Shown: positions 1 to 9,265 of the stretch, in pieces
How the letters are laid out: every line of letters starts with the position of its first letter
How positions within the stretch are numbered: the first letter of the stretch is position 1
Source: an uncultured Candidatus Soleaferrea sp.
GTDB taxonomy: Bacteria > Bacillota > Clostridia > Oscillospirales > Ruminococcaceae
Assembly (NCBI GenBank): GCA_934527325.1
Contig: CAKTAG010000002.1
Coordinates: forward strand, 1 to 60,406
Length of the DNA stretch: 60,406 bases
Direction: 5' to 3'
The notes under the pieces: generated by a model
The model's database searches: none
The model's input: the letters and a program-made list of their open reading frames with translations, nothing else
Told to the model about the DNA's origin: nothing
Translations under genes and position numbers: made by a program

Positions 1-35
1 CACCTTTTTACTCGATTTATTTAATATAGTAGAAA

Positions 36-416
36 TTAAATTATATTTTTTAAATTAGGAATATCATCGTTATAAAATGATAGTATAATTGTTTTAACAT
101 GGTTTAATTCGGCAGAAAATTCTGATTTGTCATTATATTTTAACAGTGATGGCAATTTTGATGTAAAATAAGTTATACTATCCATTTCACTGTGGTTAAC
201 AAATATTGTTATAATGTCTTTTTTATCTTCCCAAAGTGTTATAAATTTATTTATATTTGTATAGGCAGTTTCAAGGTTATCGTTGTCTACGTAATTTTGA
301 ATTTCATCTATTTTAGAAATTAATTCTGTTGTTGTTTTTTTTAAATAAATTGGAACAGAAAAAGAAAATGCTATAATGGCAATTAAAATAATTACACTAA
401 TAATAAAACGTTTCAT
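36..416 (-). CDS. DUF4363-like small membrane-anchored protein
   Basis: The predicted protein is 126 aa with one N-terminal hydrophobic segment (about residues 3-22, RFIISVIILIAI...) and a helical extracytoplasmic remainder. I chose the ATG at 416 over an upstream in-frame ATG because AAGGAG sits just before it. It lies 5 bp after the stop of the YetF-like gene, so the two are co-transcribed. Clostridia often carry a DUF4363 protein directly after a DUF421/YetF protein, which is the main reason for the name. No catalytic motif is visible and the function is unknown; the family assignment is moderately secure. Confidence 0.6.
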   Translation of the reverse strand: MKRFIISVIILIAIIAFSFSVPIYLKKTTTELISKIDEIQNYVDNDNLETAYTNINKFITLWEDKKDIITIFVNHSEMDSITYFTSKLPSLLKYNDKSEFSAELNHVKTIILSFYNDDIPNLKNII

Positions 417-420
417 AAAC

Positions 421-1101
421 CTACGTCTCCTTTGGAATAAGAACATAATTATCTTGTTCATCACATGTCATAAGTAGAGTGTTTGCTAATTTTTGTTTTT
501 TAGATTTTAAAATTGAATATACCCAGTTTTTATCTTTGTTACAAAGTGAAAGGTTGTCATCAATAATAGCACCGTCACTTATAACAACAAATTGTGGAGG
601 GTTATTGTTGGTTTCATTATCTGGAACTTTAAGCATTTGTGTAGTGGTATTGCGAGCATTAAATTTTTGGTAAACGCTTAAAGTCCCGTTAGTTTCAATC
701 ATAGCAAGCTCTACATCACGAATATCAAATATTTGTTGTTGCCTAAGCTGAGACATTAAGTCATCTACAGATAATCTAAGTTCTATTAGTAATTTTTGAT
801 CTATAATTCCTTTATTTATTACGGCTTTTGGTCTACCAGCAATTATATGTCTTGTTTTAGATGATTTTAAACATAAAAAAGATAGTAATACTTCAAAGCA
901 AATTAATGACATTAATGGAATTATACCATATACTAGAGGAATAGATGTTTCTTGTATAGGTAATATTGCTATATTAGATAGTAAAATTGTAGTAACTAAT
1001 TCAGATGTTTGTAATTCTCCAACTTGCCTTTTTCCCATTAATCTAACACCTAAAATTACCAATATATATAATATTAAAGTTCTAAGAAAAACAATTGCCA
1101 T
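421..1101 (-). CDS. YetF-like DUF421 membrane protein
   Basis: This 226-aa protein has three hydrophobic segments in its first 75 residues, including the family hallmark GVRLMGKRQVGELQTSELV, followed by a soluble domain with the usual RPKAVINKGIID and LRLSVDDLMSQLRQQ segments. DUF421 (YetF/YdfS) proteins are inner-membrane proteins of Firmicutes; some have been linked to spore germination or membrane stress, but no general biochemical activity is settled. The gene is the upstream member of a two-gene minus-strand unit with the DUF4363-like gene. Length and motifs match intact family members. Confidence 0.85.
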   Translation of the reverse strand: MAIVFLRTLILYILVILGVRLMGKRQVGELQTSELVTTILLSNIAILPIQETSIPLVYGIIPLMSLICFEVLLSFLCLKSSKTRHIIAGRPKAVINKGIIDQKLLIELRLSVDDLMSQLRQQQIFDIRDVELAMIETNGTLSVYQKFNARNTTTQMLKVPDNETNNNPPQFVVISDGAIIDDNLSLCNKDKNWVYSILKSKKQKLANTLLMTCDEQDNYVLIPKET

Positions 1102-1210
1102 TTATATCACGTGCCTTTTATAAATTAATTTATATTATTATTTGCTTTTAATATTAAATTATACTAATTGATTTAAAGTTTAATATTTTTTATTTTATAA
1201 ATAAAAAAAT

Positions 1211-1260
1211 AAAGAGCTGTAGCCAACCCGATTTTGAAGATCGTTTTGTTACAGCCCTTT
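1211..1260 (-). terminator. Rho-independent terminator of the Na/Ca exchanger gene
   Basis: An 11-bp stem pairs 1211-1221 with 1250-1260 (one G-U pair when read on the minus strand). It is followed on that strand by a U-rich run. It sits 6 bp beyond the stop of the exchanger gene, so the minus strand is the functional direction. Confidence 0.75.
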
Positions 1261-1265
1261 TAAAA

Positions 1266-2258
1266 TTATAAAAATATAAATAGTAAATAACTTGCTAAAA
1301 TAAATGTAGAAGAAATTACGTAAGTTAATTTGGTTGCAGATGATTTATTTTCTGTTTTTATTTTTGAATTTAAAATTATTAAAGAAAGTATTGTAGAAAC
1401 TAAACCGAATATAGTTAATTTATAGCTTTGTTTATCGGTAATGTATATGCTTCCTTTTACATACAAAATGTCACCAATGGTAATTATTACATAGTTGAAA
1501 ATATTGCTGCCTAACATATTGCCAAATGCAGCATTAAAATTACTTAGCTTACAAAGGGTTAAACAAGTTACTACTTCTGGTATAGATGTTGTAATACCTA
1601 GTAAAATTGCACCAGCCATAGTAGAACCTATGTTTGTAGTAGATGCTATTTTATCTGTTACAATTGTTATTAATATGCTAGAAATTACAAGCCCCATGCT
1701 CATAAATATAAATTTTATTAATGTTGATTTAATATCTATGGGTTTGGTATTAGTTATAGTGGAATTTTTAAGTTTATTATCATCTTCTTCAGCAGAATCG
1801 TTGCTAGACATGTATTTAAGTGCAAAAATATAAAAAAGTAATATTAGTATTGAAATTACATCTACGTTTATAATTGTTAAATTTAGGTTAAATTGCATTT
1901 TTATTAAAATTAACAAGTAGATTATAATTAAAAGATAAATAGTTTTATTATGGTTGCGGTCTAATTTACTTTCTAAAAATTTTTTAAAAAATGTTAATAT
2001 TAAAAAACCTAAAACGGTGAGGTTAAATATGTTGCTCCCTAATATGTTACCTAAAACAAGTTCGGGGCTATCTAAAAACGAGATTGCTGATATACTGGTT
2101 ACTAACTCTGGTAAAGAAGTTATTCCTGCTAATATTATTCCACTTAAAAATATACCAGATAAATTTGTTCTGGCTTCTATTATATCTAAATAGTAAGCAC
2201 ATTTTATTGAAAAAAAGATTACTGTTACAGCTATTATTCCAAAAAATACAAACAACAA
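1266..2258 (-). CDS. Sodium/calcium exchanger family membrane protein
   Basis: The 330-aa protein is an integral membrane protein with the two inverted alpha repeats of the CaCA superfamily. Repeat 1 (about residues 38-80) contains GITSLPELVTS and LGNILGSNIFN; repeat 2 (about 215-260) contains GITTSIPEVVT and FGNMLGSNIFN. A charged cytoplasmic loop rich in D, E, N and K lies between the halves. Members exchange Na+ or H+ for Ca2+ across the cytoplasmic membrane. The start is a TTG at 2258 with AAAGGACGG upstream. It is a single-gene unit ending in a clear terminator. The ion specificity cannot be read from the sequence. Confidence 0.88.
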   Translation of the reverse strand: MLFVFFGIIAVTVIFFSIKCAYYLDIIEARTNLSGIFLSGIILAGITSLPELVTSISAISFLDSPELVLGNILGSNIFNLTVLGFLILTFFKKFLESKLDRNHNKTIYLLIIIYLLILIKMQFNLNLTIINVDVISILILLFYIFALKYMSSNDSAEEDDNKLKNSTITNTKPIDIKSTLIKFIFMSMGLVISSILITIVTDKIASTTNIGSTMAGAILLGITTSIPEVVTCLTLCKLSNFNAAFGNMLGSNIFNYVIITIGDILYVKGSIYITDKQSYKLTIFGLVSTILSLIILNSKIKTENKSSATKLTYVISSTFILASYLLFIFL

Positions 2259-2477
2259 AATTAATCCGTCCTTTTTTATTTAATAAATAAATTTTTTATA
2301 TTTTATTAATATGTTTGTTCAAATAATTTTAGTACTAGTTTTTTTATTTATAAAAAATATTTGTATGATATAAGCGGCAATAATTGTTAATTTTTAAATT
2401 ATATTTTTGATTTATTTATATGTAAGATTTATTTTTGTTATTAAAAAAATAAATTTTATATATTTTGTGCAATTTTA

Positions 2478-2506
2478 TTGACGAAATAAAATAATGATGC
2501 TAAAAT
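2478..2506 (+). promoter_or_regulatory. Sigma-A-type promoter for the M23 peptidase gene
   Basis: TTGACG at 2478-2483 and TAAAAT at 2501-2506 are separated by exactly 17 bp, about 40 bp before the start codon. The rest of the 288-bp spacer 2259-2546 is AT-rich with no other recognisable element. Confidence 0.7.
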
Positions 2507-2546
2507 TAATTATATTAGTTTTAGTATAAAGAGAAGTGCGTTTTTT

Positions 2547-3716
2547 TTGAAAAATTTTGTATATATATTGTTTTCGGTCTTAATTGTAGTGAATAATTTT
2601 TTTAATGTAAGTTTTTGCGATGGAAAAATAGAAAAAGAAGCTAGGAGAAAACAACTGGAAGAAAGAGTTGAAAAAGTAGCTAAGAAAAAAACAGAAGTTG
2701 ATAATAAAATAAAAACAACAAAAAATATAAAATATAAAAAACTACATATAAGAAAAAACTTGGATAGTCAGATAGCGGATAAAAAACAAGAAATTTTTTC
2801 CCTTAATAAAAAAATAACATCTTTGAACCAAGAAATTTGCAAAAAACAATATGAGATTTCTAAAAAGGAAAATGAAATAGAACAAGGTAAAGATTTATTA
2901 AAATTAAGGTTAAAATCTAGTTTTGAAGCACCTAAAATAACTCAAATAGAAGCTATGATGCAAATGGAAAAATATGGGGAATTTTTAGCTAGTGCAGAAT
3001 ATCAAGCAAGAATAGCAACTCATGATAAAAAAATAGTAGATGATTTACTTGTTCAATTAAAAGAAATTCAAGATGAAAAAAAACAAGTAGAAGTTAACAA
3101 ACTTAATGTTGAGTTAACTAAAGGCAAAATTGAAGAAGTAAAAAAAACTCTAGATAGGCAAATGGATGAAGTAAACAAAGAGGTTTATAGCATAGAAAAA
3201 GAAGAAGCAGCATATTTAAAAGATGCTGCTAATTTAAAAAGGCAAATGGACGAGTTGCAAGCTGAAATAGCAAGAATATGCAGAGAGTTAGCTTCAAATG
3301 ATTCCCCTTATGTTGGTGGAGAATTGGCTTGGCCTGTTCCAGGTTTTTATAACATATCTTCCCCTTATGGTCCAAGGTCTTTTGATGGATTTCACACAGG
3401 AACTGATATAGCTGGGGCTGGAATATATGGCAAAAATGTTATAGCAGCTAATGATGGTAAAATAATATTTGTAAATAGTGGTAGAGGTAGTTTGTATGGC
3501 AAATATGTAATAATTGACCATGGTGGAGGAATATCTACTTTATATGCTCATTTATCTTCTGTTCTTATAGCACATGGTCAAACTGTAAAAAAGGGTCAAG
3601 TGATTGGATTAGTTGGTTCAACAGGTAATTCAACTGGTCCGCATCTTCACTTTGAAGTTAGAGTTAGCGGAAAGCACACAAACCCTATGCCTTACTTTGG
3701 AAAGAAAAAGAGTTAG
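2547..3716 (+). CDS. Secreted coiled-coil M23 (LytM-type) murein endopeptidase
   Basis: The protein is 389 aa. Residues 1-24 form a signal peptide or membrane anchor, about 25-240 form a long charged coiled coil, and about 255-389 form a peptidase M23 domain. The zinc-site residues are present: HTGTD (H and D ligands) and the HLHFE motif near the C-terminus, with DHGGG and YAHLSS between them. EnvC/NlpD-like proteins often lack these residues, so this one is predicted to be an active glycyl/peptide-bond hydrolase rather than only an activator. The start is a TTG at 2547 with a weak AGAGAAG site. It probably acts in cell-wall remodelling or cell separation. It has its own promoter and seems monocistronic. 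Confidence 0.88.
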   Translation: MKNFVYILFSVLIVVNNFFNVSFCDGKIEKEARRKQLEERVEKVAKKKTEVDNKIKTTKNIKYKKLHIRKNLDSQIADKKQEIFSLNKKITSLNQEICKKQYEISKKENEIEQGKDLLKLRLKSSFEAPKITQIEAMMQMEKYGEFLASAEYQARIATHDKKIVDDLLVQLKEIQDEKKQVEVNKLNVELTKGKIEEVKKTLDRQMDEVNKEVYSIEKEEAAYLKDAANLKRQMDELQAEIARICRELASNDSPYVGGELAWPVPGFYNISSPYGPRSFDGFHTGTDIAGAGIYGKNVIAANDGKIIFVNSGRGSLYGKYVIIDHGGGISTLYAHLSSVLIAHGQTVKKGQVIGLVGSTGNSTGPHLHFEVRVSGKHTNPMPYFGKKKS

Positions 3717-3812
3717 TTTTTTGTTAGTTAATTTTATGTTATAATTGTATTAATAAGTAAGTTAATAAATTTTAGTTTTAATAAATATTAAAATTAATAG
3801 GAATGATTTTTT

Positions 3813-4475
3813 ATGAGTTATCTTTTTAATTTACTAAATAAAGTAGACCATACTTGCCTTAAACAAACAGCATGTTGGAAAGATATAAAATTGCTTTGTG
3901 ATGAAGGAATAAAGTTTAAAGTTGCAACTGTTTGTATTCCACCAACTTATGTAAAACAAGCAAAAGAATATGTGGAAAATAAAGTTAAAATTTGTACAGT
4001 TGTAGGTTTTCCAAATGGTTACAATACATCTAACACAAAGGTAAAAGAGGCAGAGGAATTAGTTAAATTAGGTGCAGATGAAATAGATATGGTTATAAAT
4101 ATTGGATGGTTAAAAGATGAGAAATATAATAAAATATTTAATGAAATAAAAAATATAAAATCAGTAATAGAAGGTAAAATTTTAAAGGTGATAATAGAAA
4201 CATGTTTATTGGATTATAAAGAAAAAGTAAAAATGTGTGAAATAATTACCAAATCTGGAGCTGATTTTGTAAAAACTTCTACTGGGTTTTCAAATGGTGG
4301 AGCAACAGTAGATGATATTGTTTTGTTGAAGGAACATATTGGTGATAATATAAAAATAAAGGCTGCTGGTGGAATATCATCGTTAAAAGATGCTCAAAAA
4401 TTTCTTGATTTAGGAGTAGCTAGGTTAGGAAGTAGTAAAATAGTGAGTTTGGTTAATGAAGTTATAAATAAATAA
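3813..4475 (+). CDS. deoC: Deoxyribose-phosphate aldolase
   Basis: The 220-aa protein is full length for DERA (class I aldolase). It has the Schiff-base lysine in the motif ADFVKTSTGF, the second conserved lysine in KAAGGI, and the N-terminal DHTCLKQ segment (usually DHTLLK). It splits 2-deoxyribose-5-phosphate into acetaldehyde and glyceraldehyde-3-phosphate. It is the first gene of a deoC-deoD-deoB block with 8-20 bp spacers, which together feed the sugar part of nucleosides into glycolysis. The start ATG follows AGGAATG. Confidence 0.95.
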   Translation: MSYLFNLLNKVDHTCLKQTACWKDIKLLCDEGIKFKVATVCIPPTYVKQAKEYVENKVKICTVVGFPNGYNTSNTKVKEAEELVKLGADEIDMVINIGWLKDEKYNKIFNEIKNIKSVIEGKILKVIIETCLLDYKEKVKMCEIITKSGADFVKTSTGFSNGGATVDDIVLLKEHIGDNIKIKAAGGISSLKDAQKFLDLGVARLGSSKIVSLVNEVINK

Positions 4476-4495
4476 AATGGAGGTTTTTGGTTATT

Positions 4496-5209
4496 ATGGT
4501 ACCTACTGTACATATCTCAGCAAAAGAAGGTAGTTTTGCTAAAACTGTTTTAATGCCTGGTGACCCACTAAGGGCAAAATATATTGTAGAAAATTATTTA
4601 ACAGAATATAAATGCATTACTCAAGTTAGAAATATGTTAGGCTATACAGGTAAATATAAAGGTAAAGATGTTTCTATAATGGCAAGTGGCATGGGTATGG
4701 CATCTATGGGCATATATTCATATGAATTATTTAAATTTTATGATGTTGATAATATTATAAGAATTGGTTCAGCTGGTGCTATTGCAGAAAAATTGAATCT
4801 TAGAGATATTGTGGTGGGGCTAGGTGTTTGTACAGATTCTAATTATGCATGCCAATATGGCTTAAATGGAACTTTTGCTCCAATTGCTAGTTATAAATTG
4901 TTAAAAAGCATTTCTGATGTTTCTTTAAAAATTGGTATGAAAATTAATGTAGGTAATATATTATCTTCTGATGTATTTTATAATGAAGATAATGAGGCAA
5001 TGACTAAATGGAAAAAAATGGGTGTGTTGGCTGTTGAAATGGAATCTGCGGCACTATATATGAATGCAGCTAAATTAAATAAAAATGCTTTGTGTGTTTG
5101 TACTATATCAGATAAAATTTTTTCTGGTGAATCTTGTTCTTCAGAAGAACGCCAAACATCTTTTAAAGAGATGATGGAATTGGCTTTAGAGTTAGTTTTG
5201 GAGGTATAA
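4496..5209 (+). CDS. deoD: Purine-nucleoside phosphorylase, DeoD type
   Basis: The 237-aa product has the hexameric PNP signatures: MPGDPLRAKYI near the N-terminus, ASGMGMASMGIY, RIGSAGAI (phosphate/ribose site) and the VEMESAALY base/ribose site, with a following SDK that carries the catalytic Asp. It phosphorolyses purine (deoxy)nucleosides to base plus (deoxy)ribose-1-phosphate. An upstream TTG at 4487 is possible, but the ATG at 4496 gives the usual MVPTVHI-type N-terminus, 12 bp after TGGAGG. It lies between deoC and deoB. Confidence 0.94.
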   Translation: MVPTVHISAKEGSFAKTVLMPGDPLRAKYIVENYLTEYKCITQVRNMLGYTGKYKGKDVSIMASGMGMASMGIYSYELFKFYDVDNIIRIGSAGAIAEKLNLRDIVVGLGVCTDSNYACQYGLNGTFAPIASYKLLKSISDVSLKIGMKINVGNILSSDVFYNEDNEAMTKWKKMGVLAVEMESAALYMNAAKLNKNALCVCTISDKIFSGESCSSEERQTSFKEMMELALELVLEV

Positions 5210-5217
5210 GTTTAATT

Positions 5218-6396
5218 ATGAGTGAAAGAAGAGTATTTTTAATAGTTTTAGATAGTTTAGGTATAGGTAGTATGCCAGATGCAAGTGAATATGGAGATGA
5301 ACAAAGTAATACTTTAAAATCTATTGTACAGTCCGATGAATATAACACCCCTAATTTATGTAAATTAGGTTTGTTTAATATAGAGGGAGTAGATTATTGT
5401 GAAAAAGAACTTTCTCCTCAGGCTTCTTTTGCTAGAATGGCAGAAACATCTAATGGTAAAGATACTACAATAGGGCATTGGGAAATATGTGGTTGTATTT
5501 CAGAGGCACCATTACCAGTTTATAAAAATGGGTTCCCTGATGAAATAATACATAAATTTTCAGATTTAACAGGTCGTGAAATTATATGTAACAAACCATA
5601 TTCAGGAACTCAATTATTATTAGATTATGGCCAAGAACACGAAAAAACAGGGGCTTTGATAGTTTACACTTCAGCTGATAGTGTTTTTCAGATTGCAGCT
5701 CATGAAGATGTTGTTCCTTTAGAGGAATTATATAAATGTTGCGAAATAGCTAGAAGTATAATGGTTGGCAAAAATGGAGTTGGTAGAATTATAGCTAGAC
5801 CCTTTAACGGTGAGTACCCATATTATAAACGTACGGCTAATAGAAGAGATTATTCTCTTTTACCGCCTTCTAGAACTATACTTGATGATATATCTAGAAC
5901 AGGTTTGCCAGTTGTTGGAATAGGGAAAATATACGATATTTTCTGTGGTAGGGGTATTACTAAAAAAATAAAAACAATATCTAACATAGATGGCATGGAA
6001 AAAACTATTGAAGAAGCGAAAAGTAGTACAGGTGGGTTAGTTTTTGTTAATTTAGTAGATTTTGATATGCTGTATGGGCATAGAAATAACGTAAATGGTT
6101 ATGCTAGAGCAATGACAGTTTTTGATAAACAATTAGGTGAACTTATTGATTGTTTAAAAAAAGATGATATAGTTATAATAACTGCAGACCATGGATGTGA
6201 CCCTATTACGGAAAGTACAGATCATTCACGAGAATATGTGCCTATGATTATTTTTGGCAATAATATTAAACCTGGTGTTAATTTAAAAACTAGAAGTTCA
6301 TTTGCAGATATAGGGGCAACAGTTGTAGATTACTTAGGAGTGATATCTAATACTAGTGGAGATTCGTTTTTAGATAAGGTTATAAAAAATTTTTAA
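5218..6396 (+). CDS. deoB: Phosphopentomutase
   Basis: The 392-aa protein has the alkaline-phosphatase-like metal sites of DeoB: VLDSLGIGSMPDA at the N-terminus and TADHGCDP...STDHSREYVPM at the C-terminus. The phosphorylated threonine region is GKDTTIGHWE. It interconverts (deoxy)ribose-1-phosphate and -5-phosphate, linking DeoD to DeoC. It starts 8 bp after deoD. About 40 bp later comes a lipoprotein gene probably involved in nucleoside uptake, which fits one salvage pathway. Confidence 0.95.
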   Translation: MSERRVFLIVLDSLGIGSMPDASEYGDEQSNTLKSIVQSDEYNTPNLCKLGLFNIEGVDYCEKELSPQASFARMAETSNGKDTTIGHWEICGCISEAPLPVYKNGFPDEIIHKFSDLTGREIICNKPYSGTQLLLDYGQEHEKTGALIVYTSADSVFQIAAHEDVVPLEELYKCCEIARSIMVGKNGVGRIIARPFNGEYPYYKRTANRRDYSLLPPSRTILDDISRTGLPVVGIGKIYDIFCGRGITKKIKTISNIDGMEKTIEEAKSSTGGLVFVNLVDFDMLYGHRNNVNGYARAMTVFDKQLGELIDCLKKDDIVIITADHGCDPITESTDHSREYVPMIIFGNNIKPGVNLKTRSSFADIGATVVDYLGVISNTSGDSFLDKVIKNF

Positions 6397-6436
6397 AAAC
6401 AAGAACAAGAATAAAAAATAGGAGGAATTTTTGTAA

Positions 6437-7483
6437 ATGAGAAGATGTATAAGTTGCATAGTGTTAATTTCTACTTTATTGATGCTTGTAAGTTGTGGAA
6501 ATAAAAATTCAACAGAAAAAAGTGGTAGTGAACATTCAATAGCTTTAATGACCGATACTGGTGGCATAAATGACCAAGCATTTAACCAGTCTGCTTGGGA
6601 AGGTGCACAAAAAGCAAAAGAAGATTTTGGCATAGATATTAGATATATAGAATCTAAACAAGTTGCTGATTATAAGGAAAATATAAATAGTTTATTAGAA
6701 AATAAACCTGATATGGTAGTGGTTATGGGTTATACTGCAGCAGATACACTTCTAGATGTAGCAAATGCTAATAAAGATCAAAATTTTACTATTATAGATT
6801 ATAAACTTAATACAATAGTAGATAATATATATTCTGTTAGCTTTAGAGATTGCGAAGGAGCATTTTTAGTAGGTTACATTGCAGGGTATACAACAAAAAC
6901 TGGTAAAGTAGGTTTTATTGGTGGAGCAAAAAGTGATACTATAGATGAGTTTGAGTATGGGTATAGAGCTGGTGTTAAATTTGCTGCATTAGAGCTTAAA
7001 AAAAATATAGATGTAGAAGTTCAATATGCAGGCAATTTTCAAGATGACACAAAAGGTAAGGCAATGGCAAATGGAATGTATTCAAATGGAGTAGATATTA
7101 TTTACCATGCTGCTGGTAATTTAGGTAAAGGGGTAATTGAAGCAGCAAAAGATAATAATAAATGGGTTATAGGTGCAGATAAAGATCAAAAGTACCTTGC
7201 ACCTAAAAATGTTATATCATCTACTTTAAAATTAACCAAGGAAATTGTATACCAAATTTGTGAAGAAATACACAAAAATGGTAATGCAAATAGTTTGATA
7301 GGCAAAAACATAAGTGAAGGGTTAAAAGAAAAAGCTGTTGATATTGCCGAATCAACTAAAGATATGATTTCAGAAGAATTGATGAAAAAAGTTAATATAG
7401 TTAAAGATGATATAATAAGCGGAAAAATAATACCACCTTATAGCGAACAAACTTTTATTGATTTTGAGAATAATAAAAAATAA
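6437..7483 (+). CDS. BMP-family nucleoside-binding lipoprotein, copy 1
   Basis: The 348-aa protein has a lipoprotein signal peptide with lipobox LVSC (Cys about residue 20), then a basic membrane protein (Med/PnrA/TmpC-type) periplasmic-binding-like domain. Recognisable stretches are ALMTDTGGINDQAFNQSAWEG, VGFIGGA and GADKDQ. Family members bind purine nucleosides for an ABC importer. No ABC permease or ATPase gene is in this window, so partners must be encoded elsewhere. It directly follows deoB (40 bp, with GGAGGAA as ribosome site). A diverged paralogue follows. Confidence 0.88.
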   Translation: MRRCISCIVLISTLLMLVSCGNKNSTEKSGSEHSIALMTDTGGINDQAFNQSAWEGAQKAKEDFGIDIRYIESKQVADYKENINSLLENKPDMVVVMGYTAADTLLDVANANKDQNFTIIDYKLNTIVDNIYSVSFRDCEGAFLVGYIAGYTTKTGKVGFIGGAKSDTIDEFEYGYRAGVKFAALELKKNIDVEVQYAGNFQDDTKGKAMANGMYSNGVDIIYHAAGNLGKGVIEAAKDNNKWVIGADKDQKYLAPKNVISSTLKLTKEIVYQICEEIHKNGNANSLIGKNISEGLKEKAVDIAESTKDMISEELMKKVNIVKDDIISGKIIPPYSEQTFIDFENNKK

Positions 7484-7511
7484 GTTTTATGTAAGTAAAG
7501 GGGTGCCGGTT

Positions 7512-8570
7512 ATGAAAAGATGTTTTAATGTTTTTTTGTTGGTAGTTATTACATTTAGTTTGGTAGGTTGTAGTAGTAATGAACCTAGGGGTGAAGTGCA
7601 TAGTAATGATTATTTGGCACTAGTTACTAATACTGCTGGCATAAACGATAATTCGTTTAACCAACTAGCTTGGCAAGGGTTGCAAAAAGCTGCTAAAGAA
7701 TTAGATTTTGATGTTGAATATCTTGAATCTGTAAATGAAGAAGATTTTATGCCTAATTTAAGGTATTTTACAGCTTGTGCATTAGATATGTTAATTTGTA
7801 TTGGACCTGAAATGGCTGATAAGGTAAGGGAAATAGCTGAAATATACCCAGACGAATACTACCTTATGATGAATTACACATTTGATGAACCGTTAAAAAA
7901 TGTTTTATGTGTAGAATTTGAAGATCAAGAAGCAGCCTTTATGGAAGGGTTTTTAGCTGCATATCTAACAAAAACAGGAATTATTGGGTTGATAGGTGGA
8001 ATGGAATGTGGTATAATTGATGCTTTTAAATATGGATTTGAAGCTGGTATGCATTATGCTGCTGCAGAATTAAATAAGCAAGTTTCTTTATGTGTTGAAT
8101 ACATAAATAGTTTTTCGAATAAGCAGATTGCAAAAGAAGTTGCAGATAAAATGTATGAAGAAAAAGGAGCAGATATTATTTTCCATGTAGCTGGAGGTGC
8201 AGGTGATGGTGTTATAGAATCTGCAAAAGAGCATGATAAATTTGTAATTGGCTCGGATATGGACCAAAATAAAATGGCGCCTAAAAATGTAATTTCATCT
8301 GCTATTAGAAATATAGATAAAGTTGTTTACGATATTGCAAAAGAAATAAAAGAAGTAGATGATGTTAAACGAATAACAGGTAAATCTAGGTTATTAGGGC
8401 TTAAAGAAAATGCTGTAGGAATTGCACCTTCAACAAAAAATATGGTTCCCAAAGAATTAATGGATAAATTAGAGAAAATAGAATCTGATATAAAAAACGA
8501 AGTTATAGATGTACCCTACTCCGAACAAACTTTTGAAGCTTATATGAAAAAAATTGACCGTAAAAACTAG
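7512..8570 (+). CDS. BMP-family nucleoside-binding lipoprotein, copy 2
   Basis: The 352-aa protein has signal peptide and lipobox LVGC. It aligns with copy 1 along its length (ALVTNTAGINDNSFNQLAWQG, IGLIGGMECGIIDAFKYGFEAG, IGSDMDQNKMAPKNVISSAIR, VPYSEQTFEAY). The two are a tandem duplication that has diverged strongly, so different ligands are plausible. The start ATG at 7512 is preceded by GGGGTG; the longer in-frame extension into copy 1 is rejected. A strong terminator follows, closing the deo/BMP unit. Confidence 0.86.
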   Translation: MKRCFNVFLLVVITFSLVGCSSNEPRGEVHSNDYLALVTNTAGINDNSFNQLAWQGLQKAAKELDFDVEYLESVNEEDFMPNLRYFTACALDMLICIGPEMADKVREIAEIYPDEYYLMMNYTFDEPLKNVLCVEFEDQEAAFMEGFLAAYLTKTGIIGLIGGMECGIIDAFKYGFEAGMHYAAAELNKQVSLCVEYINSFSNKQIAKEVADKMYEEKGADIIFHVAGGAGDGVIESAKEHDKFVIGSDMDQNKMAPKNVISSAIRNIDKVVYDIAKEIKEVDDVKRITGKSRLLGLKENAVGIAPSTKNMVPKELMDKLEKIESDIKNEVIDVPYSEQTFEAYMKKIDRKN

Positions 8571-8589
8571 TGTTTTCTTTTAGTTAATA

Positions 8590-8632
8590 TATCTCCTATC
8601 ATGTAAAATTAAAGGTAGGAGATAATTATTTT
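8590..8632 (+). terminator. Terminator closing the deo-BMP unit
   Basis: A 9-bp perfect stem (TATCTCCTA at 8590-8598 with TAGGAGATA at 8616-8624) is followed within a few bases by a T-rich run. Confidence 0.8.
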
Positions 8633-8654
8633 TTATATGTCATAAAAGGGTTAT

Positions 8655-9248
8655 ATGTGTAATAATTTAGAAAAGCAGTATTTTAGAATTAAATTCAAAA
8701 ATATCAAAAAAAATATTCCATTAACAAAAAAGATGTTAATGGATAGTATTATTCAAAAAAAAATACTAAGTTTAAGGGAATATTGTGAGGCTGATATAGT
8801 GTTAGGCTATATGGCTAATATTATAGAAGTTGATATAGATAATATTATGTTAGAAGCTATTTCGAATTGTAAAAAAGTAGCTATACCAAAATGTGAAAAT
8901 GTAATTAATAAATCTATAATGAATTATTATTTTATTAATAGTTTTGATAATCTGTTAAATGGTAAATTTGCTATAAGGGAGCCTGATAGTAAAAAATGTA
9001 AAATATTTAAAGCGGAAAGTAATCATGATAAAATAATAATGTTTGTTCCTGGTATAGTATTTGATAAGCAAGGGTATAGAATAGGTTATGGAAAAGGGTA
9101 TTACGATAGATATTTGTTAAATGTTAATTTTAATATTATAAAAATTGGTTTGTGTTACAATTTGGCTTTGGTGAATGAGTTTAAAAAAAGCAATAATGAT
9201 GTTCCAGTTGATATTTTAATTACAGAAGAAAAAATTATTAAGTTTTAA
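8655..9248 (+). CDS. 5-formyltetrahydrofolate cyclo-ligase
   Basis: The 197-aa protein carries the family signature near its C-terminus, VPGIVFDKQGYRIGYGKGYYDRYL, and an N-terminal basic segment. It converts 5-formyl-THF to 5,10-methenyl-THF with ATP in one-carbon metabolism. It begins a three-gene unit with mltG and the SDR gene (spacers of 17 and 12 bp). The mid-region is more diverged than usual and Lys/Asn-rich, consistent with the AT bias. Confidence 0.88.
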   Translation: MCNNLEKQYFRIKFKNIKKNIPLTKKMLMDSIIQKKILSLREYCEADIVLGYMANIIEVDIDNIMLEAISNCKKVAIPKCENVINKSIMNYYFINSFDNLLNGKFAIREPDSKKCKIFKAESNHDKIIMFVPGIVFDKQGYRIGYGKGYYDRYLLNVNFNIIKIGLCYNLALVNEFKKSNNDVPVDILITEEKIIKF

Positions 9249-9265
9249 AAAGGGTATATATTGCA

